This document shows, one piece after another, positions 1-6,999 of a stretch of 22,583 nt of DNA; the stretch's first letter is position 1, and the number at the start of each line of letters is the position of its first letter. The stretch spans positions 1-22,583 of the forward strand of contig JAEWCW010000108.1 in assembly GCA_023390415.1 (NCBI GenBank), in the 5' to 3' direction. Both the position numbers and the translations under genes were made by a program. This DNA is from Pseudomonadota bacterium (GTDB taxonomy: Bacteria > Pseudomonadota > Alphaproteobacteria > Sphingomonadales > Sphingomonadaceae). Under the pieces are notes generated by a model. It ran no database searches, had not been told where the DNA came from, and saw only the letters and a list, made by a program, of their open reading frames with translations.

Positions 1-454
1 AGAGGTCGAGCCGGCCGTCCTCGACCAGCTGCATCAGATCCTTGTCGCTGCTGACGATCGTCACCTTCCAGTCCGCGGCGAGCGCGGCCTTGGCGTAGCA
101 GGCGATGATGTCGTCGGCCTCCAGCCCTTCCTCCTCGATGCAGGGCAAGGAGAAGGCGCGGGTGGCGTCGCGGATCAGCGGGAATTGGGGGACGAGGTCC
201 GGCGGGGGCGGCGGCCGGTTCGCCTTATACTGGTCGTAGCGCTCGTTCCGGAACGTGTGCGAGCCGGCGTCGAAGATCACCGCGAGATGGGTCGGCCCTT
301 CCTCCTTGTGCAGGCTTTCGGCGAGCTTCCACAGCATCGTCGTGTAGCCGTAGACCGCGCCGACATTGAGGCCATGACGGTTGGTCAGCGGCGGCAGCCG
401 GTGATAGGCGCGAAAAATGTAGCTGGAGCCGTCGACGAGGTAGAGATGGGGCAT
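1..454 (-). CDS. polA: DNA polymerase I, N-terminal 5'-3' exonuclease part (partial)
   Basis: The first 151 codons of a minus-strand gene that continues past the left edge. The protein starts MPHLYLVDGSSYIFRAYHRL, the opening of the 5'-3' exonuclease (flap nuclease) domain of DNA polymerase I. Further hallmarks are RNERYDQYKANR (arch/helical region), the acidic metal-binding EADD and the SSDKDLMQL motif. The enzyme removes RNA primers and fills gaps in replication and excision repair; its polymerase part would lie outside the window. The start is ATG at 454-452, and no other in-frame start fits the conserved VDGSS position. There is no Shine-Dalgarno directly upstream. A TTGTCT-N16-TAAATC promoter-like pair ends 6 nt before the ATG, which would make the mRNA leaderless. 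It is divergent from the hydrolase gene. Family assignment is secure; the promoter is inference. Confidence 0.95.
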   Translation of the reverse strand, partial: MPHLYLVDGSSYIFRAYHRLPPLTNRHGLNVGAVYGYTTMLWKLAESLHKEEGPTHLAVIFDAGSHTFRNERYDQYKANRPPPPPDLVPQFPLIRDATRAFSLPCIEEEGLEADDIIACYAKAALAADWKVTIVSSDKDLMQLVEDGRLDL

Positions 455-535
455 CGGCTGGATTTAGCCCAAAAGCGCGGCGAGACAACCGCGCGGGTCA
501 TCGCCGGTTAAAGGGCGGAGCGCTATCGAGGGCGC

Positions 536-1357
536 ATGCAACGCAGATCCTTCATCGCCGGCTGCGCCTGTGCCCTCGCGCTCGCCGCCTGCGCGCCCGC
601 GGCCGCCGAGCCCCCCTTCGTGCCGACCCGCTTCACCGTCGAGGTGAAGGGGGAGGGACGCGACGTGGTGCTGATCCCCGGCCTCACCGCCGGCCCCGGC
701 GTCTGGGCGGGCACCGTCCGCTCGGTCCCCGGCTATCGCTACCACCTGATCCATGTCGGCGGCATGGCCGGCGCCCCGTCCGCGGGCAATGGCAGCGGTC
801 CCGTCGTCGCGCCGCTCGCCGAGGAGATCGGCCGTTACGTCGCGACGCTCGATCGCCCGGCCCTGATCGGCCATTCGATGGGCGGAACGCTGGCGATGAT
901 GGTCGCCGCCGCTCATCCCGAGAGGGTCGGGCGGGTGATGGTGGTCGACATGCTGCCCCAGCCGACCGGCCTGCTCGGATCGAGCAACGAGCGCATGCGC
1001 GGCCTCGCCGACAGCCTCCGCGACCTTTCCGCGTCACCGGGCGGCCGCCGGCTGGTCGAATCCTTGATCGGCTCCTTCGCCACCGATCGGAACAGCGATC
1101 CCGACGTCGTCGCCCGCGCCATGCACGATCTTTCGACGGTCGACCTGACTCCGCAGCTGCCGCGCATCCGGAATCTTTCGGTCGTCTACGCCAACACCGA
1201 CGCCGCCAGCGCCGCCCGCACCGAGGCATCCTACGCCCGCGCCTATGCCGGCGCCCGCGGCGCCATGCTGCTGAGGATCGACCGGAGCGGCCACATGATC
1301 ATGTACGACCAGCCGGCGCGCCTTCACGCGGCGGTCCGGGAGTTCCTGGCGCGCTAG
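536..1357 (+). CDS. Exported alpha/beta hydrolase
   Basis: A 273-residue alpha/beta-hydrolase fold protein. The N-terminus has a twin arginine (QRRSFIAG, residues 2-9), a hydrophobic stretch and a lipobox-like LAAC with Cys19, so it may be a Tat- or Sec-exported lipoprotein. The oxyanion strand is VVLIPGL (44-50). The nucleophile elbow is GHSMGG with Ser114, and the catalytic His is probably His253 in DRSGHMIMYDQP. The acidic triad member is not certain but may lie in the VVYANTDA strand. The substrate cannot be deduced: esterases, haloperoxidase-like enzymes and lactonases share this pattern. A short GAGGG just before the ATG is a weak ribosome site. Its stop overlaps that of the convergent ABC ATPase by 4 bp. 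The fold is secure, the substrate unknown. Confidence 0.88.
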   Translation: MQRRSFIAGCACALALAACAPAAAEPPFVPTRFTVEVKGEGRDVVLIPGLTAGPGVWAGTVRSVPGYRYHLIHVGGMAGAPSAGNGSGPVVAPLAEEIGRYVATLDRPALIGHSMGGTLAMMVAAAHPERVGRVMVVDMLPQPTGLLGSSNERMRGLADSLRDLSASPGGRRLVESLIGSFATDRNSDPDVVARAMHDLSTVDLTPQLPRIRNLSVVYANTDAASAARTEASYARAYAGARGAMLLRIDRSGHMIMYDQPARLHAAVREFLAR

Positions 1358-2280
1358 GCCTCGGCGCTGGCCCGGGTCAGGTTCAGGAACACGTCCTCAA
1401 GGTCCGGGTCGCGGGTGCTGACGTCGACGATTCCCAGCCCATCCTTCTGGAGCGCGGCGAGGACTTCGCCGGCGTTCACCCGGTCCTTGCGGTAGGTGAT
1501 CGAGAGCGTGCGCTCGCCGACCACGGCGATCTTGTCGAAGCAGGGCGCCTCGGGCGCTGCTTCGACGTCGCGGTCGACGGTGACCACCACCTCCTTCTCC
1601 TGCGCCATGCCGATCAGGGTCCGGGTCGGCTCGTTCGCGATCAGCCTGCCGTGGTTGATGATCGCGATCCGGTCGCAGAGCTCCTCGGCTTCCTGGAGGT
1701 AATGGGTGGTCAGCACGATGGTGACGCCGCCCCGGTTGAGCTCGCGCACATAATCCCAGAGCTGCTGGCGAAGCTCGACATCGACCCCCGCGGTGGGCTC
1801 GTCGAGGACCAGGATGGGCGGCGAATGGACCATCGCCTTGGCGACCAGCAGCCGGCGCTTCATTCCGCCCGAGAGCGTGCGCGAATAGGCATTGGCCTTG
1901 TCTTCGAGATGGACCGCGCGGAGCAGCTCCGCGGTCCGCCGCTTGTCCTTCGGCACGCCGTAGAGGCCGGCCTGGATCTCCAGGGTCTCGGCGGGCGTGA
2001 AGAAGGGATCGAACAAAATCTCCTGCGGCACGATCCCGATCGAGGCCTTGGCGTTGCGCGGGTGCGCGTCGATGTCGAAGCCCCAGATCGAGGCGCTTCC
2101 GGCACTCTTGTTCACCAGCCCGGCGAGGATGTTGATCATCGTCGACTTGCCGGCGCCGTTCGGCCCGAGAAGCCCGAAAATCTGGCCGCGCGGGACGTCG
2201 AGGCTGACGCCTTGGAGCGCGCGCTTGCCGCCCTCATAGGTCTTTTCGAGGTCTCGGATCGAAATTGCTGCTTCGGACAT
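1354..2280 (-). CDS. ABC transporter ATP-binding protein (ABC-2 exporter type, YadG-like)
   Basis: A 308-residue ATPase with all nucleotide-binding motifs: Walker A GPNGAGKST (39-47), Q-loop Gln86 in IVPQ, signature LSGGM (136-140), Walker B LVLDEP (157-162) and switch His193 in LTTHY. A C-terminal extension of roughly 80 residues ending in DPDLEDVFLNLT is typical of the DrrA/CcmA/YadG exporter ATPases, which work with a separate ABC-2 membrane protein. No permease gene lies next to it: the upstream neighbour is the divergent zinc protein and the downstream neighbour is the convergent hydrolase. The partner must be encoded elsewhere. An AAGG about 9 nt upstream supports the ATG at 2280. The ATPase assignment is firm; the transported compound is unknown. 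Confidence 0.93.
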   Translation of the reverse strand: MSEAAISIRDLEKTYEGGKRALQGVSLDVPRGQIFGLLGPNGAGKSTMINILAGLVNKSAGSASIWGFDIDAHPRNAKASIGIVPQEILFDPFFTPAETLEIQAGLYGVPKDKRRTAELLRAVHLEDKANAYSRTLSGGMKRRLLVAKAMVHSPPILVLDEPTAGVDVELRQQLWDYVRELNRGGVTIVLTTHYLQEAEELCDRIAIINHGRLIANEPTRTLIGMAQEKEVVVTVDRDVEAAPEAPCFDKIAVVGERTLSITYRKDRVNAGEVLAALQKDGLGIVDVSTRDPDLEDVFLNLTRASAEA

Positions 2281-2346
2281 GGCGGCGGCCTTAGCGCCCC
2301 GCGAGCCGATTGTCTGCCACCCCGGCGCTTGCTAAGGGCCGCGCCC

Positions 2347-2553
2347 ATGCAGACCGACCGCTACACGCCGGAAATCGCCTACACGCCGACGCCCCGCGTC
2401 GCCTGCGACGGCGCCGCCGCGATCCACCCCTCGCTCGGCCATCCGCGAGTCTATATCCAGATCGGCGCCGAGGGCTTCGCCGACTGCGGCTATTGCGACA
2501 AGCGCTTCATCCTCGAAGGCGGCCCAGCCGACACCCGCGGCGCGGCGGCCTGA
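2347..2553 (+). CDS. Zinc-finger (zf-CHCC / NDUFS6-like) protein
   Basis: A small 68-residue protein with Cys20 (VACDG), His32 (LGHPRVYIQI), Cys47 and Cys50 (DCGYCDKRF). This is the C-H-C-C zinc site of the zf-CHCC family (COG4391), homologous to the mitochondrial complex I accessory subunit NDUFS6. In alphaproteobacteria such proteins are linked to NADH dehydrogenase, so a respiratory role is the best guess, although no nuo gene is nearby. The same frame stays open upstream, but the conserved family begins near this ATG. It precedes tldD by 36 bp and is divergent from the ABC ATPase. A TTGTCT (2310-2315) 17 nt before TAAGGG is a weak candidate promoter. Family is clear; function in this organism is inferred. 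Confidence 0.88.
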   Translation: MQTDRYTPEIAYTPTPRVACDGAAAIHPSLGHPRVYIQIGAEGFADCGYCDKRFILEGGPADTRGAAA

Positions 2554-2555
2554 AA

Positions 2556-2589
2556 TAGACATTCCGGCGGCCCTGCCTATATCGACGGG
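2556..2589 (+). promoter_or_regulatory. Candidate sigma-70 promoter of tldD, leaderless geometry
   Basis: TAGACA (2556-2561, five of six matches to the -35 consensus) and TATATC (2578-2583) are separated by 16 nt. Only 6 nt lie between the -10 box and the tldD ATG at 2590, so transcription would start at or within a base or two of the start codon. There is no convincing Shine-Dalgarno before the ATG. The boxes are seen directly; promoter activity is inferred. Confidence 0.5.
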
Positions 2590-4017
2590 ATGAACATTCC
2601 CGCCGATCCGCGCCGTTTCCTCTATCGTCCGGGCGGGCTCGACCCCGACTCGGCCCGCCGCCTCACCGCCGAGGCGCTGGGCGCCCTCGATGATGGCGAG
2701 CTCTTCCTCCAGTACACCGCCTCCGAAAGCTTCGCGTTCGACGACGGGCGACTGAAGACGGCGGACTTCAACACCGATGCGGGCTTCGGGCTTCGCGGCG
2801 TCTCCGGCGAGACCACCGCCTTCGCCCATGCCAACGAGCTTTCGGAAGCCGCGATCCGCCGCGCCGCCGAGACGATGGCGGTGCTCGATCCAGCGCGCGG
2901 CGCCCGCCCGGCACCGCCGCGCGGCACCAATGCCTCGCTCTACACCGGCGACGACCCGCTCTCGGCGATCCCGTTCGCGAAGAAGGTGGCGCTCTGCCAG
3001 CAGATCGACGCCGCCGCCCGCGCCCGCGATCCGCGGGTGAGCCAGGTCACCGTCTCCCTCTCCGGTTCGTGGAGCGTGATCGAGATCGTCCGCGCCGACG
3101 GCTTCACCGCGCACGACGTGCGCCCGCTGGTGCGGATGAACGTCCAGATCGTCGCCGAGCAGAACGGCCGACGCGAGACCGGATTCCACGGCCTCGGCGG
3201 CCGCTATCTCTATGACGACCTGTTCGAGCCGGCGGTCTGGAACCGGGCGATCGACATCGCCCTCGGCCAGGCGCTGGTGAACCTCGAATCGGTCGCCGCG
3301 CCCGCCGGCGAGATGACGGTCGTGCTCGGCAACGGCTGGCCCGGAGTCCTGCTCCACGAGGCGATCGGCCACGGCCTCGAAGGCGATTTCAACCGCAAGG
3401 GCACGTCCGCTTTCTCCGGGCGGATCGGCGAGCGCGTCGCAGCGCCGGGCGTCACCGTGGTCGACGACGGCTCGATCGCCGGCCGCCGCGGCTCGCTCAC
3501 CATTGACGACGAGGGCACGCCGACCCGCTGCAACACCTTGATCGAGGACGGAATCCTCAAGGGGTATATTCAAGACCGGCTCAACGCCCGGCTGATGGGC
3601 GTCGAGCCGACCGGCAACGGCCGCCGCGAGGATTTCGCCCACGCGCCGATGCCGCGCATGACCAACACCTTCATGCTCGGCGGCAAGGACGATCCCGGCG
3701 AGATCCTCGCGCGCGCCAAGACCGGAATCTACGCCAAGAGCTTCGGCGGCGGCCAGGTCGACATCACGTCCGGAAAATTCGTCTTCTCCTGCACCGAGGC
3801 TTACCTGATCGAGAACGGCCGTATCGGCGCGCCGATCAAGGGCGCGACCCTGATCGGCGACGGCCCCTCGGTGCTGACCAAGGTCCGCGCGATCGGCAAC
3901 GACATGGCGCTCGACGAAGGCGTCGGCATCTGCGGCAAGGGCGGCCAGTCGGTCCCCGCCGGGGTCGGGCAGCCGACCCTGCTGATCGAGGGGCTGACCG
4001 TGGGCGGCACCGCGTGA
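2590..4017 (+). CDS. tldD: Metalloprotease TldD
   Basis: A 475-residue protein of the TldD/PmbA (U62) family, close to the usual ~480 residues. The zinc site is HEAIGH (His256, Glu257, His260) followed by GLEGDF; the third ligand is probably Cys448 in the C-terminal GICGKGGQSVPAGVGQPT motif, matching the known TldD pattern. TldD forms a heterodimer with TldE (PmbA) that degrades unfolded peptides and takes part in maturing modified peptides such as microcin B17; it also affects gyrase-toxin sensitivity. The pmbA partner is not in the window, which is common. It leads a coupled operon: its TGA overlaps the GTG start of the DUF924 gene. A consensus-like promoter lies directly upstream. Confidence 0.96.
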   Translation: MNIPADPRRFLYRPGGLDPDSARRLTAEALGALDDGELFLQYTASESFAFDDGRLKTADFNTDAGFGLRGVSGETTAFAHANELSEAAIRRAAETMAVLDPARGARPAPPRGTNASLYTGDDPLSAIPFAKKVALCQQIDAAARARDPRVSQVTVSLSGSWSVIEIVRADGFTAHDVRPLVRMNVQIVAEQNGRRETGFHGLGGRYLYDDLFEPAVWNRAIDIALGQALVNLESVAAPAGEMTVVLGNGWPGVLLHEAIGHGLEGDFNRKGTSAFSGRIGERVAAPGVTVVDDGSIAGRRGSLTIDDEGTPTRCNTLIEDGILKGYIQDRLNARLMGVEPTGNGRREDFAHAPMPRMTNTFMLGGKDDPGEILARAKTGIYAKSFGGGQVDITSGKFVFSCTEAYLIENGRIGAPIKGATLIGDGPSVLTKVRAIGNDMALDEGVGICGKGGQSVPAGVGQPTLLIEGLTVGGTA

Positions 4018-4547
4018 GCAACTGGGCGGACGAGGTCCTGGACTATTGGTTCGGGCTCGACCCGAAGCAATGGTGGTTCGACAAGGGCCTCGACGCCGCC
4101 ATCTCCGAGCGCTTCCGCGAGCTGTGGGAGGCGAAGCGCCAATGCCCGGCCGAGACCTTCCTCGGCTCCCCACGCGAGGCGCTGGCGGCGGTGATCCTGT
4201 TCGACCAGTTCCCGCGCAACATGTTCCGCGGCCATGCCGAGCAGTTCGCGACTGATCATCTCGGCCTCCAGATCGCCAAGGCGGCGATCGACCGCGGCTA
4301 TGACGATCAGCTGTCCGGGCCGGAGCGCGGCTTCCTCTACATGCCCTTCCAGCACAGCGAGGATCTCGACGATCAGGAGCGCAGCCTTCTCCTGTTCACA
4401 AGCGTCGGCGATCCGGAGCAGCTGCGCTTCGCCCGCCTCCACCATGACGTCATCGCCCGGTTCGGCCGCTTTCCGCACCGAAACGCGATCCTAGGCCGCA
4501 CGCCGCGCCGCGACGAGATCGAGGCCGGCGACGTGGTGCCCTGGTAA
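4014..4547 (+). CDS. DUF924 family protein
   Basis: A 177-residue protein of the DUF924 family (PF06041). Recognisable conserved segments are VLDYWFG near the N-terminus, the central ILFDQFPRNMFRG and the YMPFQHSED motif, all predicted to lie in a helical bundle. There is no signal peptide or membrane segment, so it is probably cytosolic. Its biochemical function is not established. The GTG start overlaps the tldD stop (GTGA), and its own TAA overlaps the next ATG (TAATG), so the three genes are very likely translationally coupled. A role connected with TldD is suggested only by this arrangement. Confidence 0.88.
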   Translation: MSNWADEVLDYWFGLDPKQWWFDKGLDAAISERFRELWEAKRQCPAETFLGSPREALAAVILFDQFPRNMFRGHAEQFATDHLGLQIAKAAIDRGYDDQLSGPERGFLYMPFQHSEDLDDQERSLLLFTSVGDPEQLRFARLHHDVIARFGRFPHRNAILGRTPRRDEIEAGDVVPW

Positions 4548-4750
4548 TGGCCCTCGTCGAGGCCGCGATCTTCTACAACAGCTTCGAGGCGGGGATCGCG
4601 CGGTCGCGGCTCGAGGCGGAGGGCATCCCGGCAATCCTGTTCGATTTCAACAGCTCGATGGAAGGGGCGAGCTTCCTCATCCCGATCCGCCTGATGGTCG
4701 ACGACGAGGATCTCGAGGAGGCGCGGCGGCTTCTACCGGGGGCAGGCTGA
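4547..4750 (+). CDS. DUF2007 domain protein (small, putative signal-transducing)
   Basis: A 67-residue protein matching the DUF2007 family pattern. The segment EAAIFYNSFEAGIARSRLEA is followed by an acidic C-terminal stretch, VDDEDLEEARRLL. The family has a ferredoxin-like, PII-resembling fold in which the protein recognises an unknown partner; 'putative signal transducing protein' is only a database label. The ATG overlaps the stop of the DUF924 gene by one base, so it is translated by coupling. It is the last gene of the tldD operon; the ABC promoter follows within 10 bp. Family assignment is fairly confident, function unknown. Confidence 0.82.
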   Translation: MALVEAAIFYNSFEAGIARSRLEAEGIPAILFDFNSSMEGASFLIPIRLMVDDEDLEEARRLLPGAG

Positions 4751-4758
4751 CCCCCCGC

Positions 4759-4792
4759 TTGACAGTCCAGGTGTATCAATGCACCAATACAC
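4759..4792 (+). promoter_or_regulatory. Promoter region with palindromic operator for the ABC exporter operon
   Basis: A perfect -35 hexamer TTGACA is at 4759-4764. Starting 7 nt later is a dyad, GTGTAT (4771-4776)-N10-ATACAC (4787-4792), with 6-bp perfect arms. The middle also reads as two 8-bp near-repeats, TCAATGCA/CCAATACA (4776-4791). No good -10 hexamer sits at 17 nt; CCAATA or CAATAC would need a 19-20 nt spacer. A dyad covering the spacer and -10 zone is a common repressor-operator layout. The regulator is not encoded next to it. GntR-type control is known for similar exporter operons but is only a guess here. Confidence 0.5.
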
Positions 4793-4822
4793 TCCGTGCC
4801 GTTGCTGGGAGTGGACCGGCCG

Positions 4823-5755
4823 ATGAACGACAAAGCCGCGCCGGTCCTTGAACTGGCGAATCTGAGCAAGACCTACGGGCGCCGCGGAGGCGGCGTGCGT
4901 GCGGTGACCGGGGTCAGCCTCACCGTGCACGCCGGTGAGGTCTACGGCTTCCTGGGTCCGAACGGCGCCGGAAAGAGCACGACCATCCGGATGCTGCTCG
5001 GCCTGATCGCGCCCAGCGCCGGCACGGTCCGCCTGTTCGGCGAAGACCCGCGCCGCGACCCGTCGGCGCTTCGCCGGGTCGGCTCGCTGGTCGATGGCGG
5101 CGCTTTCTATCCCTTTCTCTCCGGCCGGCGGAATCTCGAGGTGCTGGCGCGGACCCACGGCCTTCGCGATTCCGCGGACCGGATCGAGGCGCTTCTCGAT
5201 CAGGTCGGGCTCGCCAGGGACGCGAAACGCAAGGTGAAGGGGTATTCGACAGGCATGCGCCAGCGGCTGGGCGTTGCGGCGGCCCTGCTCGCGGACCCCG
5301 ATCTGGTCATTCTCGACGAGCCGGTGAACGGGCTCGACGCCGCCGGCATCCAGGAGATGCGCGGCCTCATCCGCGGCCTCGCCGACGACCATGGCAAGAC
5401 CGTCTTCCTGTCCAGCCACCTCCTCCACGAGGTCCAGCAGGTGTGCGATCGGGTGGCGATCATCAGCCGCGGCGAGATCGTGCGGGAATCGAGCATTACC
5501 GACCTCCTCAGCCACGAAGACGGGCTTCGGGTGGAGGCGTCGCCGCTCGATGTCGCGGCCGCGGCGCTACACGACCGCTGGCCGGTCGAGCGCAACGGCC
5601 AGGCACTGATCGTCGGCGCCACGCGTGCCGAGACGCCCGAAGTGGCGCGCCGGCTGATCGGTGCAGGCGCCGATCTCTACGGGATCGCGCCGCAGCAGCG
5701 GAACCTCGAGGAGGTCTTCCTCGCAATCACGCAGACGGAGACGGTCGATGCTTGA
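4823..5755 (+). CDS. ABC transporter ATP-binding protein (ABC-2 exporter, BcrA-like)
   Basis: 310 residues from the ATG at 4823, which has GGGAG 11 nt upstream. In-frame GTG codons at 4796 and 4811 are alternatives. Motifs counted from 4823: Walker A GPNGAGKST (45-53), signature YSTGM (141-145), Walker B LVILDEP (161-167), switch His199 in LSSHLLHE, and a C-terminal domain with LEEVFLAIT. The Q-loop position reads GSLVDGGAFYPFLSG without glutamine, as in several BcrA/antibiotic-type exporters where an acidic residue is found. It overlaps the permease gene by 8 bp, so the two form one transporter in the inner membrane. Substrate is not deducible; export of a peptide antibiotic or lipid-like compound is a family-based guess. 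Confidence 0.93.
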   Translation: MNDKAAPVLELANLSKTYGRRGGGVRAVTGVSLTVHAGEVYGFLGPNGAGKSTTIRMLLGLIAPSAGTVRLFGEDPRRDPSALRRVGSLVDGGAFYPFLSGRRNLEVLARTHGLRDSADRIEALLDQVGLARDAKRKVKGYSTGMRQRLGVAAALLADPDLVILDEPVNGLDAAGIQEMRGLIRGLADDHGKTVFLSSHLLHEVQQVCDRVAIISRGEIVRESSITDLLSHEDGLRVEASPLDVAAAALHDRWPVERNGQALIVGATRAETPEVARRLIGAGADLYGIAPQQRNLEEVFLAITQTETVDA

Positions 5756-6602
5756 TGCCCTCTCGGCCGAGAGCCTGAAGCTCAGCCGCCACAAGGCGAC
5801 CTGGTTCCTCGTCTGGATGTATCCGATCGTCCTCGTCGGGATCATCGCGATGATCGTCGCGGTCGCGCTGGTGAACGGCGGCGACGCGGTCGACCAGGCG
5901 CCGACGCTGAACAAGTGGCTGGACGACGCCACGTCTTTCTGGGGCCTGCCGCGCCAGTCGGTGACGCGCATCCTGATCGCCGCCTACGTGGCCGTCGTCT
6001 TCGCCGGCGAATATGGCTGGAACACGTGGAAGCTGGTCCTCCCCCACCGCCGGCGCGCGGGGGTTGTCGCGGCCAAATATGCGCTGATCCTCATCCTTTT
6101 CGCGATCGCCTTCACGATCGCCGCCGCCTTGTTCACGGTCGGGGTCTGGGCCGACGATGTGATGACGGCCGATCCGATGCCGGCAGGAATCACGGCAGGC
6201 GCGCTGCTCCAGGCCCATGCGAGCGCCGCCCTCGGCGCGATCGCGCCGCTGCTGATCACGATCGGCTATGCCAGCCTCGCAGCAATCCTCACCCGCTCGA
6301 TGATCGGGGCGCTGATCGTGTCGATCGTTCTCATCTCGGTGGAATCGATCATCGCCACTTTCGCTCCGATGCTCGCGGTCTACCTCGGAAGCGCGATGTG
6401 GGCGTTGCTCCACGCTCTGCCCGGCTACCACATCGCGAACCTCGCGACCTGGATCGGAAGCGGCGAGGCGCTTGCGATGCCATTTCCGAGCGGGGCTGTC
6501 GTCGCGCTCGGCTGGGGCACGTCGCTGGCGGTGCTCGCCGCCTGGACGGTCGCGCTGATCGGCGCGACCTTCGCCTGGTTCGGCCGCCAGGACATCAATT
6601 GA
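5748..6602 (+). CDS. ABC-2 family permease
   Basis: A 284-residue membrane protein that begins MLDALSAESLKLSRHKATWF, a typical ABC-2/CcmB-like start with a basic amphipathic segment before the first transmembrane helix (about 20-45). The segment FAGEYGWNTWKLVLPHRR is the cytoplasmic E-Y-x-x-x-T loop conserved in bacitracin-type permeases. Hydrophobic blocks consistent with six helices follow, with the last ending at FAWFGRQDIN. The start ATG lies inside the end of the ATPase gene (8-bp overlap), implying coupled translation of the transporter pair. Its stop overlaps the stop of the convergent DUF442 gene by 8 bp, leaving no space for a terminator. Confidence 0.9.
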   Translation: MLDALSAESLKLSRHKATWFLVWMYPIVLVGIIAMIVAVALVNGGDAVDQAPTLNKWLDDATSFWGLPRQSVTRILIAAYVAVVFAGEYGWNTWKLVLPHRRRAGVVAAKYALILILFAIAFTIAAALFTVGVWADDVMTADPMPAGITAGALLQAHASAALGAIAPLLITIGYASLAAILTRSMIGALIVSIVLISVESIIATFAPMLAVYLGSAMWALLHALPGYHIANLATWIGSGEALAMPFPSGAVVALGWGTSLAVLAAWTVALIGATFAWFGRQDIN

Positions 6603-6999
6603 GATAGGGGGCGATCGGCGTGAGGTCGTAGCCGGCGGCGGCCGCGCGAGCGCTCAGGTCGCCTCCGTCAGCCCCCCGCTCGGACCGCGCAAGCGCCCAA
6701 AGGAAGGTCGACCGCGTCCCCGATTTGCAGAAAGCCAGGGTCGTGCCCACGGCCGCCTCGAGCGCGTCCGCCATCGCCATGACGTCGTCCATGTTGAATC
6801 CGCCGGCGATCGGGATGTGGCGATAGGCGATGCCCGCCGCCGCAGCAGCTTCTGCGATGTCCGCGCCGCTCGGCTGGCCCGGCTCCTCGCCATCGGGGCG
6901 ATTGTTGATGATGGCCGTCACGCCGGAGGCGGCGATTTCTGCCACCTGCTCGGGCAGGATCTGGCCGGCCACCAGTGTCTTGTCGTCAAGCTGCTTCAT
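6595..6999 (-). CDS. DUF442 / TIGR01244 phosphatase-like protein
   Basis: A 134-residue protein of the DUF442 family (TIGR01244), related in fold to dual-specificity phosphatases and also labelled as sulfur transferase. Hallmarks are INNRPDGEEPGQPS (31-44) and the phosphate-binding loop FCKSGTRST with Cys91 and Arg96. Related domains are found in Blh proteins fused to metallo-hydrolases linked to sulfide oxidation, but here the domain stands alone. It lies downstream of recQ on the same strand and overlaps it by 14 bp. It has an exceptionally strong Shine-Dalgarno, GGAGGTGATC, 7 nt before the ATG, located inside recQ. Catalytic type (phosphatase or sulfur transfer) is undecided. Confidence 0.87.
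   Translation of the reverse strand: MKQLDDKTLVAGQILPEQVAEIAASGVTAIINNRPDGEEPGQPSGADIAEAAAAAGIAYRHIPIAGGFNMDDVMAMADALEAAVGTTLAFCKSGTRSTFLWALARSERGADGGDLSARAAAAGYDLTPIAPYLN

Noticed and set aside
2332..4173. 613-codon open frame antisense to tldD
   Set aside because: Composition is Arg/Ala/Gly/Val-rich with no domain pattern; tldD on the other strand has all family motifs. A typical GC-rich antisense shadow.
4796..4822. GTG start for the ABC ATPase at 4796 (or 4811)
   Set aside because: Kept as an alternative only. The ATG at 4823 has GGGAG upstream and gives the normal ATPase N-terminus; 4796 would require a poorly spaced -10 and leaderless translation.
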